Shown piece after piece: positions 42,768 through 51,643 of a DNA stretch of 64,000 nt (positions within the stretch are counted from its first letter, which is position 1; every line of letters begins with the position of its first letter). The notes beneath the pieces were generated by a model, which was not told where the DNA came from, did not search any database, and was given only the letters and a program-made list of their open reading frames with translations. The stretch lies in NCBI RefSeq assembly GCF_000725545.1, contig NZ_JNZP01000017.1, positions 172,873-236,872 on the forward strand. The letters are read 5' to 3'. The DNA comes from Streptomyces exfoliatus. Lineage in GTDB: Bacteria > Actinomycetota > Actinomycetes > Streptomycetales > Streptomycetaceae. Made by a program: the position numbers and the translations under genes.

Positions 42768-44114
42768 CTAGTCGGCTTCGCGGGTGGTCAGGTGGGCGTC
42801 GGTGGCGGCCACGCCGAAGGCCTGCGGGATGGGCTGGCCGGCCAGGTAGAGGCGTTCGGCGACCCGTCGGGGCAGCGGGTGGTACGTGAACTGCCCGTAC
42901 ACCCGCCCGTCTGCGGCGAGCGGCTGCGCCTGGAAGCGGCAGACCGTCGCGAGCAGGAACCGTTCCCGCCCGTGGGAGGCGAGGACGGAGATCTCGGTGA
43001 TGCGGCGGGTGCCGTCGGGGTGCCGGGTGAGCTGGACGAGGACGTCGACCGCGCTGTTGATCTGGTCGCGGAGCGCCTCGAACGGCACCTTGACCTCCGA
43101 CATGGAGGCGAGGGTCTGGAGCCGCATGAGGGCGTCCTCGGCGGAGTTGGCGTGGACGGTGGCGAGGGAGCCGTCGTGGCCGGTCGACATGGCCTGGAGC
43201 ATGTCGAGGGTCTCGCCGCCGCGGACCTCTCCGACGATGATCCGGTCGGGGCGCATGCGGAGTGAGTTGCGCACGAGGTCGCGGATGGAGATGGCTCCGC
43301 GGCCCTCGATGTTGGGCGGGCGGGCCTCCAGACGGATCACGTGGGACTGCTGGAGCTGGAGTTCCGCCGAGTCCTCGATGGTGATGATTCGCTCGCCGTC
43401 GGGGACGAGACCGGAGAGGGCGTTGAGCAGGGTGGTCTTCCCGGTGCCGGTGGCGCCGGAGACGATCAGGTTGAACTTGGCCTGCACGAGCCCGGACAGC
43501 AGGAGCAGCATCTGCTCGTCGAGGGAGCCGAAGCCGATCATCTCGTGGAGCGTGTACGCCCGGGGGAAGCGGCGGATGGTGAGGGTCGCCCCGGTGAGGG
43601 ACAGCGGCGGGATGATGACGTTGACGCGTTCGCCGGAGGGGAGACGGGCGTCGACCATCGGGTTCGACTCGTCGACGCGCCGGTTGACGGTGGAGACGAT
43701 CCGCTCGATGGTCTGCATCAGCTGGTCGTGCGAGGCGAAGCGGAGCGGGAGGAGTTCGACGCGGCCGTTGCGCTCGATGAAGATCTGGTCGGGGCCGTTG
43801 ACCATGATCTCGGTGATGGACGCGTCTTCGAGGAGCGGTTCGAGTACGCCGAGTCCGAGGGCCTCGTCGACGACACGGCGGATCAGCTGGGAGCGTTCGG
43901 CGGTGGAGAGGACCGGCCCCTCACGGCTGATGATGTGGCCGAGGACGCGCTCCAGACGGGCGCGCCGCTCGGCGGCCGCCAGCGCGGACATCTCGGTGAG
44001 GTCGATCTCCTCCAGGAGCTTGGCACGGAAGGCGGCGACGAGGTGGCCGTCCTCCCTCCCGGCCGCGTTGCCGCCGTGCTCCTCGGGGGAGTTGATCCGG
44101 GCGCGCAGGCTCAT
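42768..44114 (-). CDS. tadA: TadA/CpaF pilus assembly ATPase
   Basis: 448-aa cytosolic secretion ATPase (VirB11-like) that powers Flp pilus assembly. N-terminal domain residues about 20-150, catalytic domain with Walker A SGATGTGKTTLLNAL (about residues 222-236), Asp box IITIEDSAELQL, and Walker B MRPDRIIVGEVRGGE with MSTGHDGSLATVHANSA His-box. ATG 44114 overlaps the stop of the tadE gene (ATGA). Confidence 0.95.
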   Translation of the reverse strand: MSLRARINSPEEHGGNAAGREDGHLVAAFRAKLLEEIDLTEMSALAAAERRARLERVLGHIISREGPVLSTAERSQLIRRVVDEALGLGVLEPLLEDASITEIMVNGPDQIFIERNGRVELLPLRFASHDQLMQTIERIVSTVNRRVDESNPMVDARLPSGERVNVIIPPLSLTGATLTIRRFPRAYTLHEMIGFGSLDEQMLLLLSGLVQAKFNLIVSGATGTGKTTLLNALSGLVPDGERIITIEDSAELQLQQSHVIRLEARPPNIEGRGAISIRDLVRNSLRMRPDRIIVGEVRGGETLDMLQAMSTGHDGSLATVHANSAEDALMRLQTLASMSEVKVPFEALRDQINSAVDVLVQLTRHPDGTRRITEISVLASHGRERFLLATVCRFQAQPLAADGRVYGQFTYHPLPRRVAERLYLAGQPIPQAFGVAATDAHLTTREAD

Positions 44115-44506
44115 GGCCCCTCCTCCTGGTCCGGTGACATCGGCATGGTGGCGGTTTCCTCGACTGTTCCGAAGTCGTTCCAGAAGGGGACGACGGAGGG
44201 GATCTCGACCGTGACGGTGACGACGGCCGCGTCGCCTTCCTCGTACGACGTGACGGAGGGGTTGATCCAGCCGCTCACCGCGGCCTCGGCGGCGGCCTTT
44301 GCGCTGGGCGCGTCCTCGTTCTCGTCCATGCTCGCGGCCCTCGCCCCCGCGCGGGCCGCCGTGCCCGCCTGCTGCGCGGCGTACGCGGCGACGCCGAGCT
44401 GGAACCCCGCGAGGCCGACGAGCAGCAGGATCGGCAGGAACCCGAGGTACTCGATGGCGGCCTGGCCCCGGTCGCGGCCCTTGGGGGTGCGCACGTGTGC
44501 ACTCAT
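44111..44506 (-). CDS. TadE-family minor pilin
   Basis: 131-aa protein with an N-terminal basic leader, the TadE helix RGQAAIEYLGFLPILLLVGLAGFQLGVAAY (about residues 13-42, with the conserved Glu of prepilin-like sequences), and an external domain. Probably processed by the A24 peptidase. Its ends overlap both neighbours by 4 nt (ATGA), so translation is coupled. Confidence 0.88.
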   Translation of the reverse strand: MSAHVRTPKGRDRGQAAIEYLGFLPILLLVGLAGFQLGVAAYAAQQAGTAARAGARAASMDENEDAPSAKAAAEAAVSGWINPSVTSYEEGDAAVVTVTVEIPSVVPFWNDFGTVEETATMPMSPDQEEGP

Positions 44507-44883
44507 GGGGTGGGTACCTCCGATATCGCGCCCGCCTTGCCCTCCACGTCGAAGAGCCCGCCCACGCCCGGCACCAGGACGGGGACCCGGATGGTCACGA
44601 CCGCCGTCACCATGGGGTCACCAGGGGGGCAGGTCACCAGGGCCCCTTCCGCCCAGGCGCCGTCGAGGTGCCGTCTCCCGGCCTCGTCGTAGTCGCCGCC
44701 GACCGCGCACGCGCGTACCGCCTCGTCCGCCGCGTTCCCCGCCAGCGTGTACGTGTACCCCACCAGGACGACCTGCCAGAGCAGGACGAGGGTGAGCAGG
44801 ATGACCGGCACCATGCCGAGGAACTCGATCGCCACCTGCCCTCCGTCACCCCGTCCCCTGTCGTCGTCCCGGTAGGTACGCAT
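44503..44883 (-). CDS. TadE-family minor pilin (second)
   Basis: 126-aa protein: leader MRTYRDDDRGRGDGG, helix QVAIEFLGMVPVILLTLVLLWQVVLVGY (about 16-43), then an external domain with two cysteines (ACAVGG and VTCPPGDP) likely to form a disulfide. TadE/TadF-like minor pilin. Starts 3 nt after tadZ; overlaps the other tadE gene by 4 nt. Confidence 0.88.
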   Translation of the reverse strand: MRTYRDDDRGRGDGGQVAIEFLGMVPVILLTLVLLWQVVLVGYTYTLAGNAADEAVRACAVGGDYDEAGRRHLDGAWAEGALVTCPPGDPMVTAVVTIRVPVLVPGVGGLFDVEGKAGAISEVPTP

Positions 44884-44886
44884 TCC

Positions 44887-46170
44887 TCAGCGTCCTCCGG
44901 TACGGCGCCGCAGCCCGAGCGAGCCCCGGTCACCGACGCGGGCCAGCTGCTTTCCGGGCTTTCCTGGCTTTCCGGGCTTTCCTGGGGCTTCGGTCGCCGG
45001 TGCGCCGACCAGTCCCAGTTCGCCCGCGAGGGCCCACAGGGCCTGCTTGACGGTCGACTTGGCGTCGAGTTCGTGCAGCCGGCCCGCGTCGACGACGGCC
45101 TGGAGTTCCTTGAAGTGGGCGGGGACGGCGGTGCCCGCGACCCGGGTGGCGGTGATCTTCTGGACGAGGGGTGGCTGGATCTCGGTGGAGCGGTGGTGGC
45201 GGTTGACGACGGTGACCGTCTCCTCGGCCTTGCGCACCTGGAGCCGTTCCCACATCCGTACGGTCCGCTTGGCGGCCCGGACGGCGACGACGTCGGGGGT
45301 GACGACGAGCAGGGCCGTGTCGGCCATCTCGATGGCGGCGGCGTTGGCGCTGTTGAGCTGGGAGCCGCAGTCGACGACGACGACCTCGTGCCGGCCGCGC
45401 AGGGCGCTGACGATCTGGCGGGCGGCGCGGTCGGTGACCTCTTCGCCGCGTTCGCCCTCCGCGGGGGCGAGGAGGAGGGAGAGGCCGGTCTCGTGGACGT
45501 ACACGGCGTCCTGGAGGACGCGGGGCGAGACGTCGGCGATGGAGGCGAGGTCGGCGACGGAGCGCCGGAACTGGACGTCGAGGTAGGAGGCGATGTCGCC
45601 GCTCTGGAGGTCCATGTCGACGAGGGCGACGGTCCGTCCGGAGGCGCGGGCCGCGAGGGCGAGGTGGACGGCGGTGACGGTGGTGCCGACGCCGCCCTTG
45701 GCGCCGCTGACGGTGACGACGGTGCCGCCGGGCCCTGTGACCTGCTCGGCGCCCCCGCCGAGGTGGCGGCGGACGCCGACGGACCACTGGGCGGCGGCCT
45801 GGACGCGGCTGGCGAGTTCCTCGTAGCCGAGGGGGAGGGTGACGAGTCCGCGGGCGCCGGAGTCCATGGCGGCGGAGAAGAGGACGGGGCTGGCGTCGGC
45901 GGTGATGAGGACGACGCCGACGGCGGGGAAGCGGAGGGCGACCTCGCGGACGAGTTCGAGCGCGGGGACGGGCCCGATCCGCTCGTGCACGAGGACGACC
46001 TCGGGGAGTTCGTCGAGGGAGGCGGCGGCGAGCCGGGCGAGGGTGTCGACGAGCTGGGTGGAGTCGGTGACCGGCTGGGCGGGTTCGGCGTCGGGGAGCT
46101 GGCCGATGAGGGTGGTGACGGCCCGGGCCGCGTCGGGGTCGCCGACGGCCGGCAGGATCCTGGTGGTCAT
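44887..46170 (-). CDS. tadZ: TadZ/CpaE-like ParA-family ATPase
   Basis: 427-aa cytosolic localisation factor of Tad pili. N-terminal receiver-like domain (about 1-135: DELPEVVLVHERIGPVPAL, VGVVLITADASPVLFSAAMDSGARGLV), then a MinD/ParA domain with deviant Walker A SGAKGGVGTTVTAVHLA (signature Lys kept, Walker Lys replaced by Thr, usual for TadZ), ALVDMDLQSGDIASYLD and VVVDCGSQLNSAN. A short GKPGKPGKPGKQ tail is encoded by 9-bp tandem repeats near 44953-44990. 7 nt after cpaB. Confidence 0.92.
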   Translation of the reverse strand: MTTRILPAVGDPDAARAVTTLIGQLPDAEPAQPVTDSTQLVDTLARLAAASLDELPEVVLVHERIGPVPALELVREVALRFPAVGVVLITADASPVLFSAAMDSGARGLVTLPLGYEELASRVQAAAQWSVGVRRHLGGGAEQVTGPGGTVVTVSGAKGGVGTTVTAVHLALAARASGRTVALVDMDLQSGDIASYLDVQFRRSVADLASIADVSPRVLQDAVYVHETGLSLLLAPAEGERGEEVTDRAARQIVSALRGRHEVVVVDCGSQLNSANAAAIEMADTALLVVTPDVVAVRAAKRTVRMWERLQVRKAEETVTVVNRHHRSTEIQPPLVQKITATRVAGTAVPAHFKELQAVVDAGRLHELDAKSTVKQALWALAGELGLVGAPATEAPGKPGKPGKPGKQLARVGDRGSLGLRRRTGGR

Positions 46171-46177
46171 ACCGGCC

Positions 46178-46885
46178 TCACTTGTCTGTGTCGAGCGTAT
46201 AGGTGCGGTCGCGCTGGTCGGCCGGGGCGCCGCCGGTGGTGGGGGCGACGAGGGCGAGGCGTACGTGCTCGGCGAAGGACTCGGCGTACGCGACGCGCTG
46301 GGTGTCGAGGGTGGAGAGCGCGAAGCTGATCGGGACGGCGTTGGCGGCGCGGCCCGAGCGGTCGTTGCTGTCGCTGATCGGGGTGAGCTTGCCGACGGAG
46401 AGGACGCGGGCGCCGGCCACGATCATCCGCGACTGGGAGGGGTCGTCCTTCTTCTCGCCCTCGAAGGTGGCGTAGATGTTGACGGTGGCGCCGGCGGTGA
46501 TCTTCCCGGCGACTCCGGTGGCCGCGTCGATCATGATCGCGATCTCCTGCTGGCCCGGCTGGAGCTCGGGGCGCTCGACGATCATGTCGGTCTGGAGGAG
46601 GGAGCCGGGACGGAGTTCGGTGACGGCGATCTTGCCCTCGATCTGGCGGAGGTCGGTGACGGCGGTCTTCGAGAGCCAGCGCTCGGGCATCGAGATCTTC
46701 TCGAAGTCGCCGGGTTTCAGGGCCGTGTAGGGGGCCACCTTGTCCTTGATCCGGTACGCGGTGGTCTCCGGGCCGACCTTGGAGTTCACGTCGCTGATGA
46801 CGGTGAGCACGCCGGCGAAGGCCCCGAGGGCGCACAGGACGGACAGCAGCAGCAGGATGACGCCGCGGCGCTGGCGGGAGTTCAT
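46178..46885 (-). CDS. cpaB: CpaB/RcpC SAF-domain pilus assembly protein
   Basis: 235-aa exported protein: N-terminal membrane helix (about residues 8-28), then an SAF domain (TALKPGDFEKISMPERWLS, GKIAVTELRPGSLLQ) and the RcpC/CpaB region with AIMIDAATGVAGKITAGATVNIYATF. Periplasm-side assembly factor in Gram negatives; in actinobacteria probably wall-facing. ATG 46885 overlaps the TGA of a 49-aa mini-gene (ATGA). Confidence 0.9.
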   Translation of the reverse strand: MNSRQRRGVILLLLSVLCALGAFAGVLTVISDVNSKVGPETTAYRIKDKVAPYTALKPGDFEKISMPERWLSKTAVTDLRQIEGKIAVTELRPGSLLQTDMIVERPELQPGQQEIAIMIDAATGVAGKITAGATVNIYATFEGEKKDDPSQSRMIVAGARVLSVGKLTPISDSNDRSGRAANAVPISFALSTLDTQRVAYAESFAEHVRLALVAPTTGGAPADQRDRTYTLDTDK

Positions 46886-47031
46886 GGCCGGACTACCTCG
46901 ATCGGAGACGTGGTCTGTACGGACGGGAGGGACACGGACAGCGGGGGCGGCAACGGGAACGGGTCACGGCCGGTCGCCGGGGGCGGTGGGGGCATCGGAA
47001 GCATGAGGCGCATCGGGAGCATGGGACTCAC
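46882..47031 (-). CDS. 49-aa Pro/Met-rich mini-gene in the Tad operon
   Basis: Small ORF starting GTG 47031 and ending TGA 46882. It reads MSPMLPMRLMLPMPPPPP at the N-terminus and continues Pro/Ser-rich to IEVVRP. Its GTG overlaps the stop of the 389-aa gene upstream (GTGA) and its stop overlaps the ATG of cpaB (ATGA); it fills the gap exactly. No signal peptide, no transmembrane helix and no family recognised. The double coupling is the main evidence that it is translated; it might equally be only a coupling bridge. Confidence 0.55.
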   Translation of the reverse strand: MSPMLPMRLMLPMPPPPPATGRDPFPLPPPLSVSLPSVQTTSPIEVVRP

Positions 47032-48197
47032 GGCCGGTCGTGGGCGGCATGGGTGCCGGGGTGCCCGCCGGATCCCAGGGCCCGGGGGCCGGCGGGCGCT
47101 CCGCTCCCGAGGGCGTGGGGGTCGGGTTGCCCGCCCGGGGCGAGTTCGCGGGGGTCCTGGCCGACGAGCTGCGCGGGCGCGCCGGTGAGGTGGGCGGCCG
47201 GGCCGTCGGCGTGGGTGGACGGGCCCGTGAGCTGGTTGGCCCGGCCTCGGGCGCGGCCGGTCGCGCCGCTGGTGCCGGTGGTCCGGTCCGGTGGTGCGCC
47301 CGCGGTCGCGTTCAGCGGCGCCCCGCAGAAGCCGCAGCGGTCGCCGATGAGGTCCATCGCGCACCAGTGGCAGGTCTCGCGCCGTACGGAGGAGACCAGC
47401 TGGTGGAGGACGGGCGGATCGGGGAGGTACGCGGCGAACTCGACGAGTTTGCCGGTGCCCCACCAGCCGGGCGAGGTCTCGGGCAGCGGGGTCTCCTGGA
47501 CGGCGCCCTGGATCCGCCAACGGGGTACGAGGGTGGCGGTGGGCCAGTCGGTCTGGAGCTGGCCGCGCGCGAGGAGGAGTTCGGTGGTGAATTCCGGCCC
47601 CGCGAGGGGCGTTTCACCGGCGCCCCCGACGCGGGTGATCTGCGGTGTCGGTCCTGCGAGTACGGCGAAGTGGGCGCCGGGCAGCCAGCCCTTGAGATGC
47701 GAGCCGAGGCTGACGGGGACGCGGTCGAGCTTGGAGACGGAGCCGAGGACGGCGCCGGCGTAGATGTAGTGGGCGAGGAGCCGGGCGGCGGAGGCGAGGA
47801 CGCCGGGGCTGAAGTCGTAGCCGGCCAACTGCCGCATCTGGCGGACGAGTACGGCCGCGCCGAGGGGTGGCAGGTCGGTGCGGACCAGGGCGATCCGGTC
47901 GCTCTCGAGCAGGGCGCGGACGGCGTGCAGTCGGTTCTCGACGGCGGGCGGGGCGGAGGTGGGGCAGACGACGACCACGTGCCCGTACCGCGCGAGGAGC
48001 TGCTGCATGTCGGCGACGGAGGCGTCGAGCGACTGCGTGCCGGGGGCCGGGAGCACGGCGGCGTGCGGGGTTCCGGGGTCGGTCGGCGGCAGCACCAGGT
48101 CGGCGCTGGTGACCGCGATCGCTGTCGGCACGTCGGACCCCCCGTCCCCTCCGGCCTCCCCGCTCCCGGGAGGCCGCGGATCACTGACCGCGTTCAC
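47028..48197 (-). CDS. Unknown 389-aa protein heading the Tad operon
   Basis: I do not recognise a family. Residues 30-300 form a mostly globular domain (VVVVCPTSAPPAVENRLHAVRALLESD, VRQMRQLAGYDF); a zinc-ribbon-like Cys cluster CHWC...CGFC lies at about residues 284-302; the last 85 residues are low-complexity, rich in Gly/Pro/His/Ala. No signal peptide. GTG start 48197, predicted promoter at 48228-48256. As first gene of the pilus operon it might be a regulator or assembly factor. Confidence 0.8.
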   Translation of the reverse strand: MNAVSDPRPPGSGEAGGDGGSDVPTAIAVTSADLVLPPTDPGTPHAAVLPAPGTQSLDASVADMQQLLARYGHVVVVCPTSAPPAVENRLHAVRALLESDRIALVRTDLPPLGAAVLVRQMRQLAGYDFSPGVLASAARLLAHYIYAGAVLGSVSKLDRVPVSLGSHLKGWLPGAHFAVLAGPTPQITRVGGAGETPLAGPEFTTELLLARGQLQTDWPTATLVPRWRIQGAVQETPLPETSPGWWGTGKLVEFAAYLPDPPVLHQLVSSVRRETCHWCAMDLIGDRCGFCGAPLNATAGAPPDRTTGTSGATGRARGRANQLTGPSTHADGPAAHLTGAPAQLVGQDPRELAPGGQPDPHALGSGAPAGPRALGSGGHPGTHAAHDRP

Positions 48198-48227
48198 GGC
48201 ATCACCGCAGGGTGCTGCCGTCTCTGC

Positions 48228-48256
48228 AGCCTATCCACGTCCCCCGGGGTGGTGAA
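48228..48256 (-). promoter_or_regulatory. Predicted promoter of the Tad operon
   Basis: Minus strand TTCACC (48256-48251), 17-nt spacer, TAGGCT (48233-48228); transcript start near 48221, about 24 nt before the GTG at 48197. The spacer contains CCCCCGGGG. Confidence 0.45.
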
Positions 48257-48354
48257 CACACAATCCGCCAAGCTGTCGCGTTTTTCTTCGGACCCGGAGC
48301 CCGGCTCGCCCGGACCGCCGCACCCCGTCCGAACAGCCCTTCCCGCCAGAGGCC

Positions 48355-48381
48355 TTGACAACGCGATTGGTCTGGACCAGC
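48355..48381 (+). promoter_or_regulatory. Chitinase promoter -35 with a DasR-like (dre) site
   Basis: TTGACA (48355-48360) is followed by ATTGGTCTGGACCAGC (48366-48381), which matches 13 of 16 bases of the DasR consensus ACTGGTCTAGACCAGT, placed where the spacer and -10 box lie. DasR would repress until N-acetylglucosamine or glucosamine phosphates accumulate. The -10 box itself is poor. Confidence 0.6.
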
Positions 48382-48498
48382 TTGTTGCGACAACGGTGGC
48401 CACCGTCCGCACTCCCCGCACCCCCGTACGCCCCCTCCGTACGACGAAGACGACGTACGGCACCTCCACATCCCCAACTCCCCCACCGGAGGATGCAC

Positions 48499-50220
48499 GT
48501 GGACCGCACCACCACCCGCCGCCAGGCCGCAGCGCCCGGACGCCGCTGGCTCGGCGGAGCCCTCGCGCTCGCCGTCGGCTCCGGGCTCGTCCTCGTCGGC
48601 GGAGCCGGCACCGCGCAGGCTGCCGACGTCAACGTCGCCAAGAACGCCGGCTTCGAGAACGGCCTCACCAACTGGTCCTGTTCCGCCGGGAGCGGCGCCG
48701 CCGTCTCCTCCCCCGTCCGCACCGGGGCCGGGGCCCTCAGGGCCACCCCCGCCGGACTCGACAACGCCAAGTGCGTGCAGACCGTGGCCGTGAAGCCCGG
48801 CTCGACGTACACGCTGAGCGCCTGGGTCCAGGGCGGGTACGCCTACCTCGGCGCGACCGGCACCGGCACCACCGACGTCTCCACCTGGACGCCCGACAGC
48901 GCCGCGTGGAAGCAGCTCACGACGACCTTCACCACCGGGGCGAGCACGACCTCCGTCCAGATCCACACCCACGGCTGGTACGGCACCTCCCCCTACTCCG
49001 TCGACGACGTCAGCGTCTTCGGGCCCGACGGGGGCGGCGGCCAGGACCCCGACCCGGTCGTCCCCGCCACCCCGGCCGGCCTGGCCGCCGGCACGGTCAC
49101 CTCGTCCTCGGTCGCCCTGAGCTGGGGCGCGGTCTCCGGCGCCACCGGCTACAAGGTGTACCGGGACGGCGCCAACCCGCAGACCGTGACGGGCACGTCG
49201 ACGACCGTCACCGGGCTCACCGCCGACACCGCGTACCAGTTCCAGGTCGCCGCGACGAACTCCGCGGGCGAGTCCGCGAAGTCCACCGCGGTGACGGCGC
49301 GGACCGCCAAGGTCACCGACCCGGGCCCCGGCCCGGCCGTCCCCAAGCACGCCCTCACCGGCTACTGGCAGAACTTCAACAACGGCGCCACGGTCCAGAA
49401 GCTGCGGGACGTGCAGTCGCAGTACGACATCATCGCCGTCTCCTTCGCCGACTCCACGGCCACGCCCGGCCAGATCGTCTTCAACCTCGACCCGGCCGTC
49501 GGCTACGCCTCGGTCGCCGACTTCAAGGCCGACATCGCCGCGAAGAAGGCCGCGGGCAAGTCCGTCATCATCTCGGTCGGCGGCGAGAAGGGGAACGTCA
49601 CGATCAACAGTGACGCCTCCGCCACCGCCTTCGCGAACAGCGCGTACGCCCTCATGCAGGAGTACGGCTTCAACGGCGTCGACATCGACCTCGAGCACGG
49701 CATCAACTCCACCTACCTGACCAAGGCGCTCCGCCAGCTCTCCGCCAAGGCGGGCTCCACCATGGTCCTGACGATGGCCCCGCAGACCATCGACATGCAG
49801 AACACCGGCACCGAGTACTTCAAGACCGCGCTCGCCGTGAAGGACATCCTCACGGTGGTCAACATGCAGTACTACAACAGCGGTTCGATGCTGGGCTGCG
49901 ACGGTAAGGTGTACAGCCAGGGCTCGGTGGACTTCCTCACCGCGCTCGCCTGCATCCAGCTCCAGGGCGGCCTCGCCCCGTCCCAGGTCGGCCTGGGCGT
50001 GCCGGCCTCCACGCGGGGTGCGGGCAGCGGCTACGTCGACCCGCAGATCGTGAAGAACGCGCTCGACTGCCTCACCAAGGGCACCGGCTGCGGCACCTTC
50101 AAGCCCGCCCAGACCTGGCCGTCGCTGCGCGGCGCGATGACCTGGTCGACCAACTGGGACGCGACGGCCGGCAACGCCTGGTCGAACGCGGTGGGCCCGC
50201 ACGTCCACAACCTGCCGTAA
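48499..50220 (+). CDS. Secreted GH18 chitinase with carbohydrate-binding and FnIII domains
   Basis: 573-aa exported chitinase. Signal peptide about residues 1-34, an N-terminal CBM-like domain (ADVNVAKNAGFENGLTNWSC to about 172), a fibronectin type III domain (about 185-270, PAGLAAGTVTSSSVALSW), and a GH18 catalytic domain with YGFNGVDIDLEHG: catalytic Glu present, but the first Asp of DxxDxDxE is Asn. Further typical are AMTWSTNWDAT and MAPQTIDMQ. GTG 48499 is preferred, with GGAGG 6 nt upstream; ATG 48493 touches that GGAGG. Controlled by a DasR-like site. Confidence 0.92.
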   Translation: MDRTTTRRQAAAPGRRWLGGALALAVGSGLVLVGGAGTAQAADVNVAKNAGFENGLTNWSCSAGSGAAVSSPVRTGAGALRATPAGLDNAKCVQTVAVKPGSTYTLSAWVQGGYAYLGATGTGTTDVSTWTPDSAAWKQLTTTFTTGASTTSVQIHTHGWYGTSPYSVDDVSVFGPDGGGGQDPDPVVPATPAGLAAGTVTSSSVALSWGAVSGATGYKVYRDGANPQTVTGTSTTVTGLTADTAYQFQVAATNSAGESAKSTAVTARTAKVTDPGPGPAVPKHALTGYWQNFNNGATVQKLRDVQSQYDIIAVSFADSTATPGQIVFNLDPAVGYASVADFKADIAAKKAAGKSVIISVGGEKGNVTINSDASATAFANSAYALMQEYGFNGVDIDLEHGINSTYLTKALRQLSAKAGSTMVLTMAPQTIDMQNTGTEYFKTALAVKDILTVVNMQYYNSGSMLGCDGKVYSQGSVDFLTALACIQLQGGLAPSQVGLGVPASTRGAGSGYVDPQIVKNALDCLTKGTGCGTFKPAQTWPSLRGAMTWSTNWDATAGNAWSNAVGPHVHNLP

Positions 50221-50241
50221 CGGCCCGTCCGCACGGAAACT

Positions 50242-50279
50242 GTGGCGCCGCCGGTCTCTCTCCTTCCCGGCGGCGCCAC
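50242..50279. terminator. Bidirectional terminator hairpin
   Basis: Perfect 13-bp arms gtggcgccgccgg / ccggcggcgccac with a 12-nt loop, between the convergent chitinase and kinase genes. Confidence 0.8.
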
Positions 50280-50311
50280 GCTAGTCCGCGGCCACGGCCA
50301 CGCGTCCGCGG

Positions 50312-51571
50312 CTAGCGCGGCATGCAGTGGCGGAGCACCAGGTCGAGCTGGGCGATCCACTCCTTCACGAGGGCGGAGCGGCCGTTGACCTCGCAGTCGT
50401 AGGCCGAGCCGTCGTACAGCGTGACGACGACACGGAGCTGCCGCCCCCTGCGGGCGGACTCGTACTCGACGGACCCGATCTCCGCCCAGCCGAACTCGGC
50501 CTCCTCGTCGAACACTTCGAAGCGGATGCCATCGGCGTCGGCGATCACTCCACAGTCCCCGTCGGCGGCGACGAGCGCGGGTGCGGGCGGGGGCGGCTCC
50601 GCCGGCATGGTGGGCAGAGCGGGCAGCGGTGGCGCATGTCGTACGGGCGCCGGCACCGCGTCCCGTACAGGTGCCGGCACAGCGTCCCGTACAGGTCCCG
50701 GCACCGCGTCCGTTACGACGAGAGTGGGCGCCGCCCCCTCCCGCAGCGGCGACGTGCCCGCCACGGCGTCCAGGATCTCGCCCGGGGTCGGGCGCTCCTC
50801 CGGGGACTTCGCCAGGCACGCCCCCACCAGGCCGCGCAGCCCTGCCGGGACCGCCGTCAGGTCGGGAGCCTCGTGCACCGCGCGGTACATGAGCCCCATC
50901 GGCGTACCGTCCCCGAACGGGCGCCCGCCCGCCGCGGCGACGAGTACGGCGCCCAGGGCGAAGACGTCGGCGGCGCCCGTCACCTCCTCGCCGAGGGCCT
51001 GCTCGGGGGCGAGGTAGCCAGGGGTGCCGAAGGCCGTGCCGGTGGCGGTGAGCCGGGTCGACTCGACCGCGCGGGCGATGCCGAAGTCGAGGACGCGCGG
51101 CCCGTCGGAGGCCATGACGATGTTGCCGGGCTTGAGGTCGCGGTGGACGAGCCCGCAGGCGTGGATGGCCTCCAGGGCCTCGGCGAGCGCGGCCGCGAGC
51201 GAGCGCAGCCGCTCCTCGCCCATCGGTCCCTGGGCGGTGACGAGCGCCGAGAGGGTAGGTCCTGGGATGTAGGCGGTGGCGAGCCAGGGCGCCTCGGCTT
51301 CGGGGTCGGCGTCGACGACCTGCGCGGTGTGGAAACCGCCGACCTGCCGGGCGGCGGCGACCTCGGCACGGAAGCGGGCGCGGAAGGAGGGATCGGCGGC
51401 GAGTTCCGGCCGCGCCACTTTGACGGCGACGGCACGCCCGCCACGCGATCGGGCCAGATAGACGGTGCCCATACCGCCTTCGCCTAGCTTGCGTTCGATG
51501 ACGTATCTGCCGATGAGGGTCCCCACGGGGACAGTATGGCCGAACTCGGCGTCTTGACCGGTCCATGACAT
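50312..51571 (-). CDS. Serine/threonine protein kinase (Hanks type)
   Basis: 419-aa cytosolic kinase without a transmembrane or PASTA region. Kinase domain about residues 16-280: [20 protein letters not shown], catalytic Lys in [28 protein letters not shown], and [12 protein letters not shown] Pro/Val-rich linker of repeated VPAPVRDA units (encoded by two 24-bp tandem repeats at 50658-50705) leads to a C-terminal beta-rich domain ([30 protein letters not shown]). Start ATG 51571; VGTLIGRY (51526) is a shorter option. Divergent from the carboxypeptidase. Confidence 0.9.
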   Translation of the reverse strand: MSWTGQDAEFGHTVPVGTLIGRYVIERKLGEGGMGTVYLARSRGGRAVAVKVARPELAADPSFRARFRAEVAAARQVGGFHTAQVVDADPEAEAPWLATAYIPGPTLSALVTAQGPMGEERLRSLAAALAEALEAIHACGLVHRDLKPGNIVMASDGPRVLDFGIARAVESTRLTATGTAFGTPGYLAPEQALGEEVTGAADVFALGAVLVAAAGGRPFGDGTPMGLMYRAVHEAPDLTAVPAGLRGLVGACLAKSPEERPTPGEILDAVAGTSPLREGAAPTLVVTDAVPGPVRDAVPAPVRDAVPAPVRHAPPLPALPTMPAEPPPPAPALVAADGDCGVIADADGIRFEVFDEEAEFGWAEIGSVEYESARRGRQLRVVVTLYDGSAYDCEVNGRSALVKEWIAQLDLVLRHCMPR

Positions 51572-51643
51572 GGCCCCACCATGTGCCCCGGACACCCGCA
51601 CGAGTTTGTCGCACACCCCCACACTCCCCACCCAGGAGACGAC

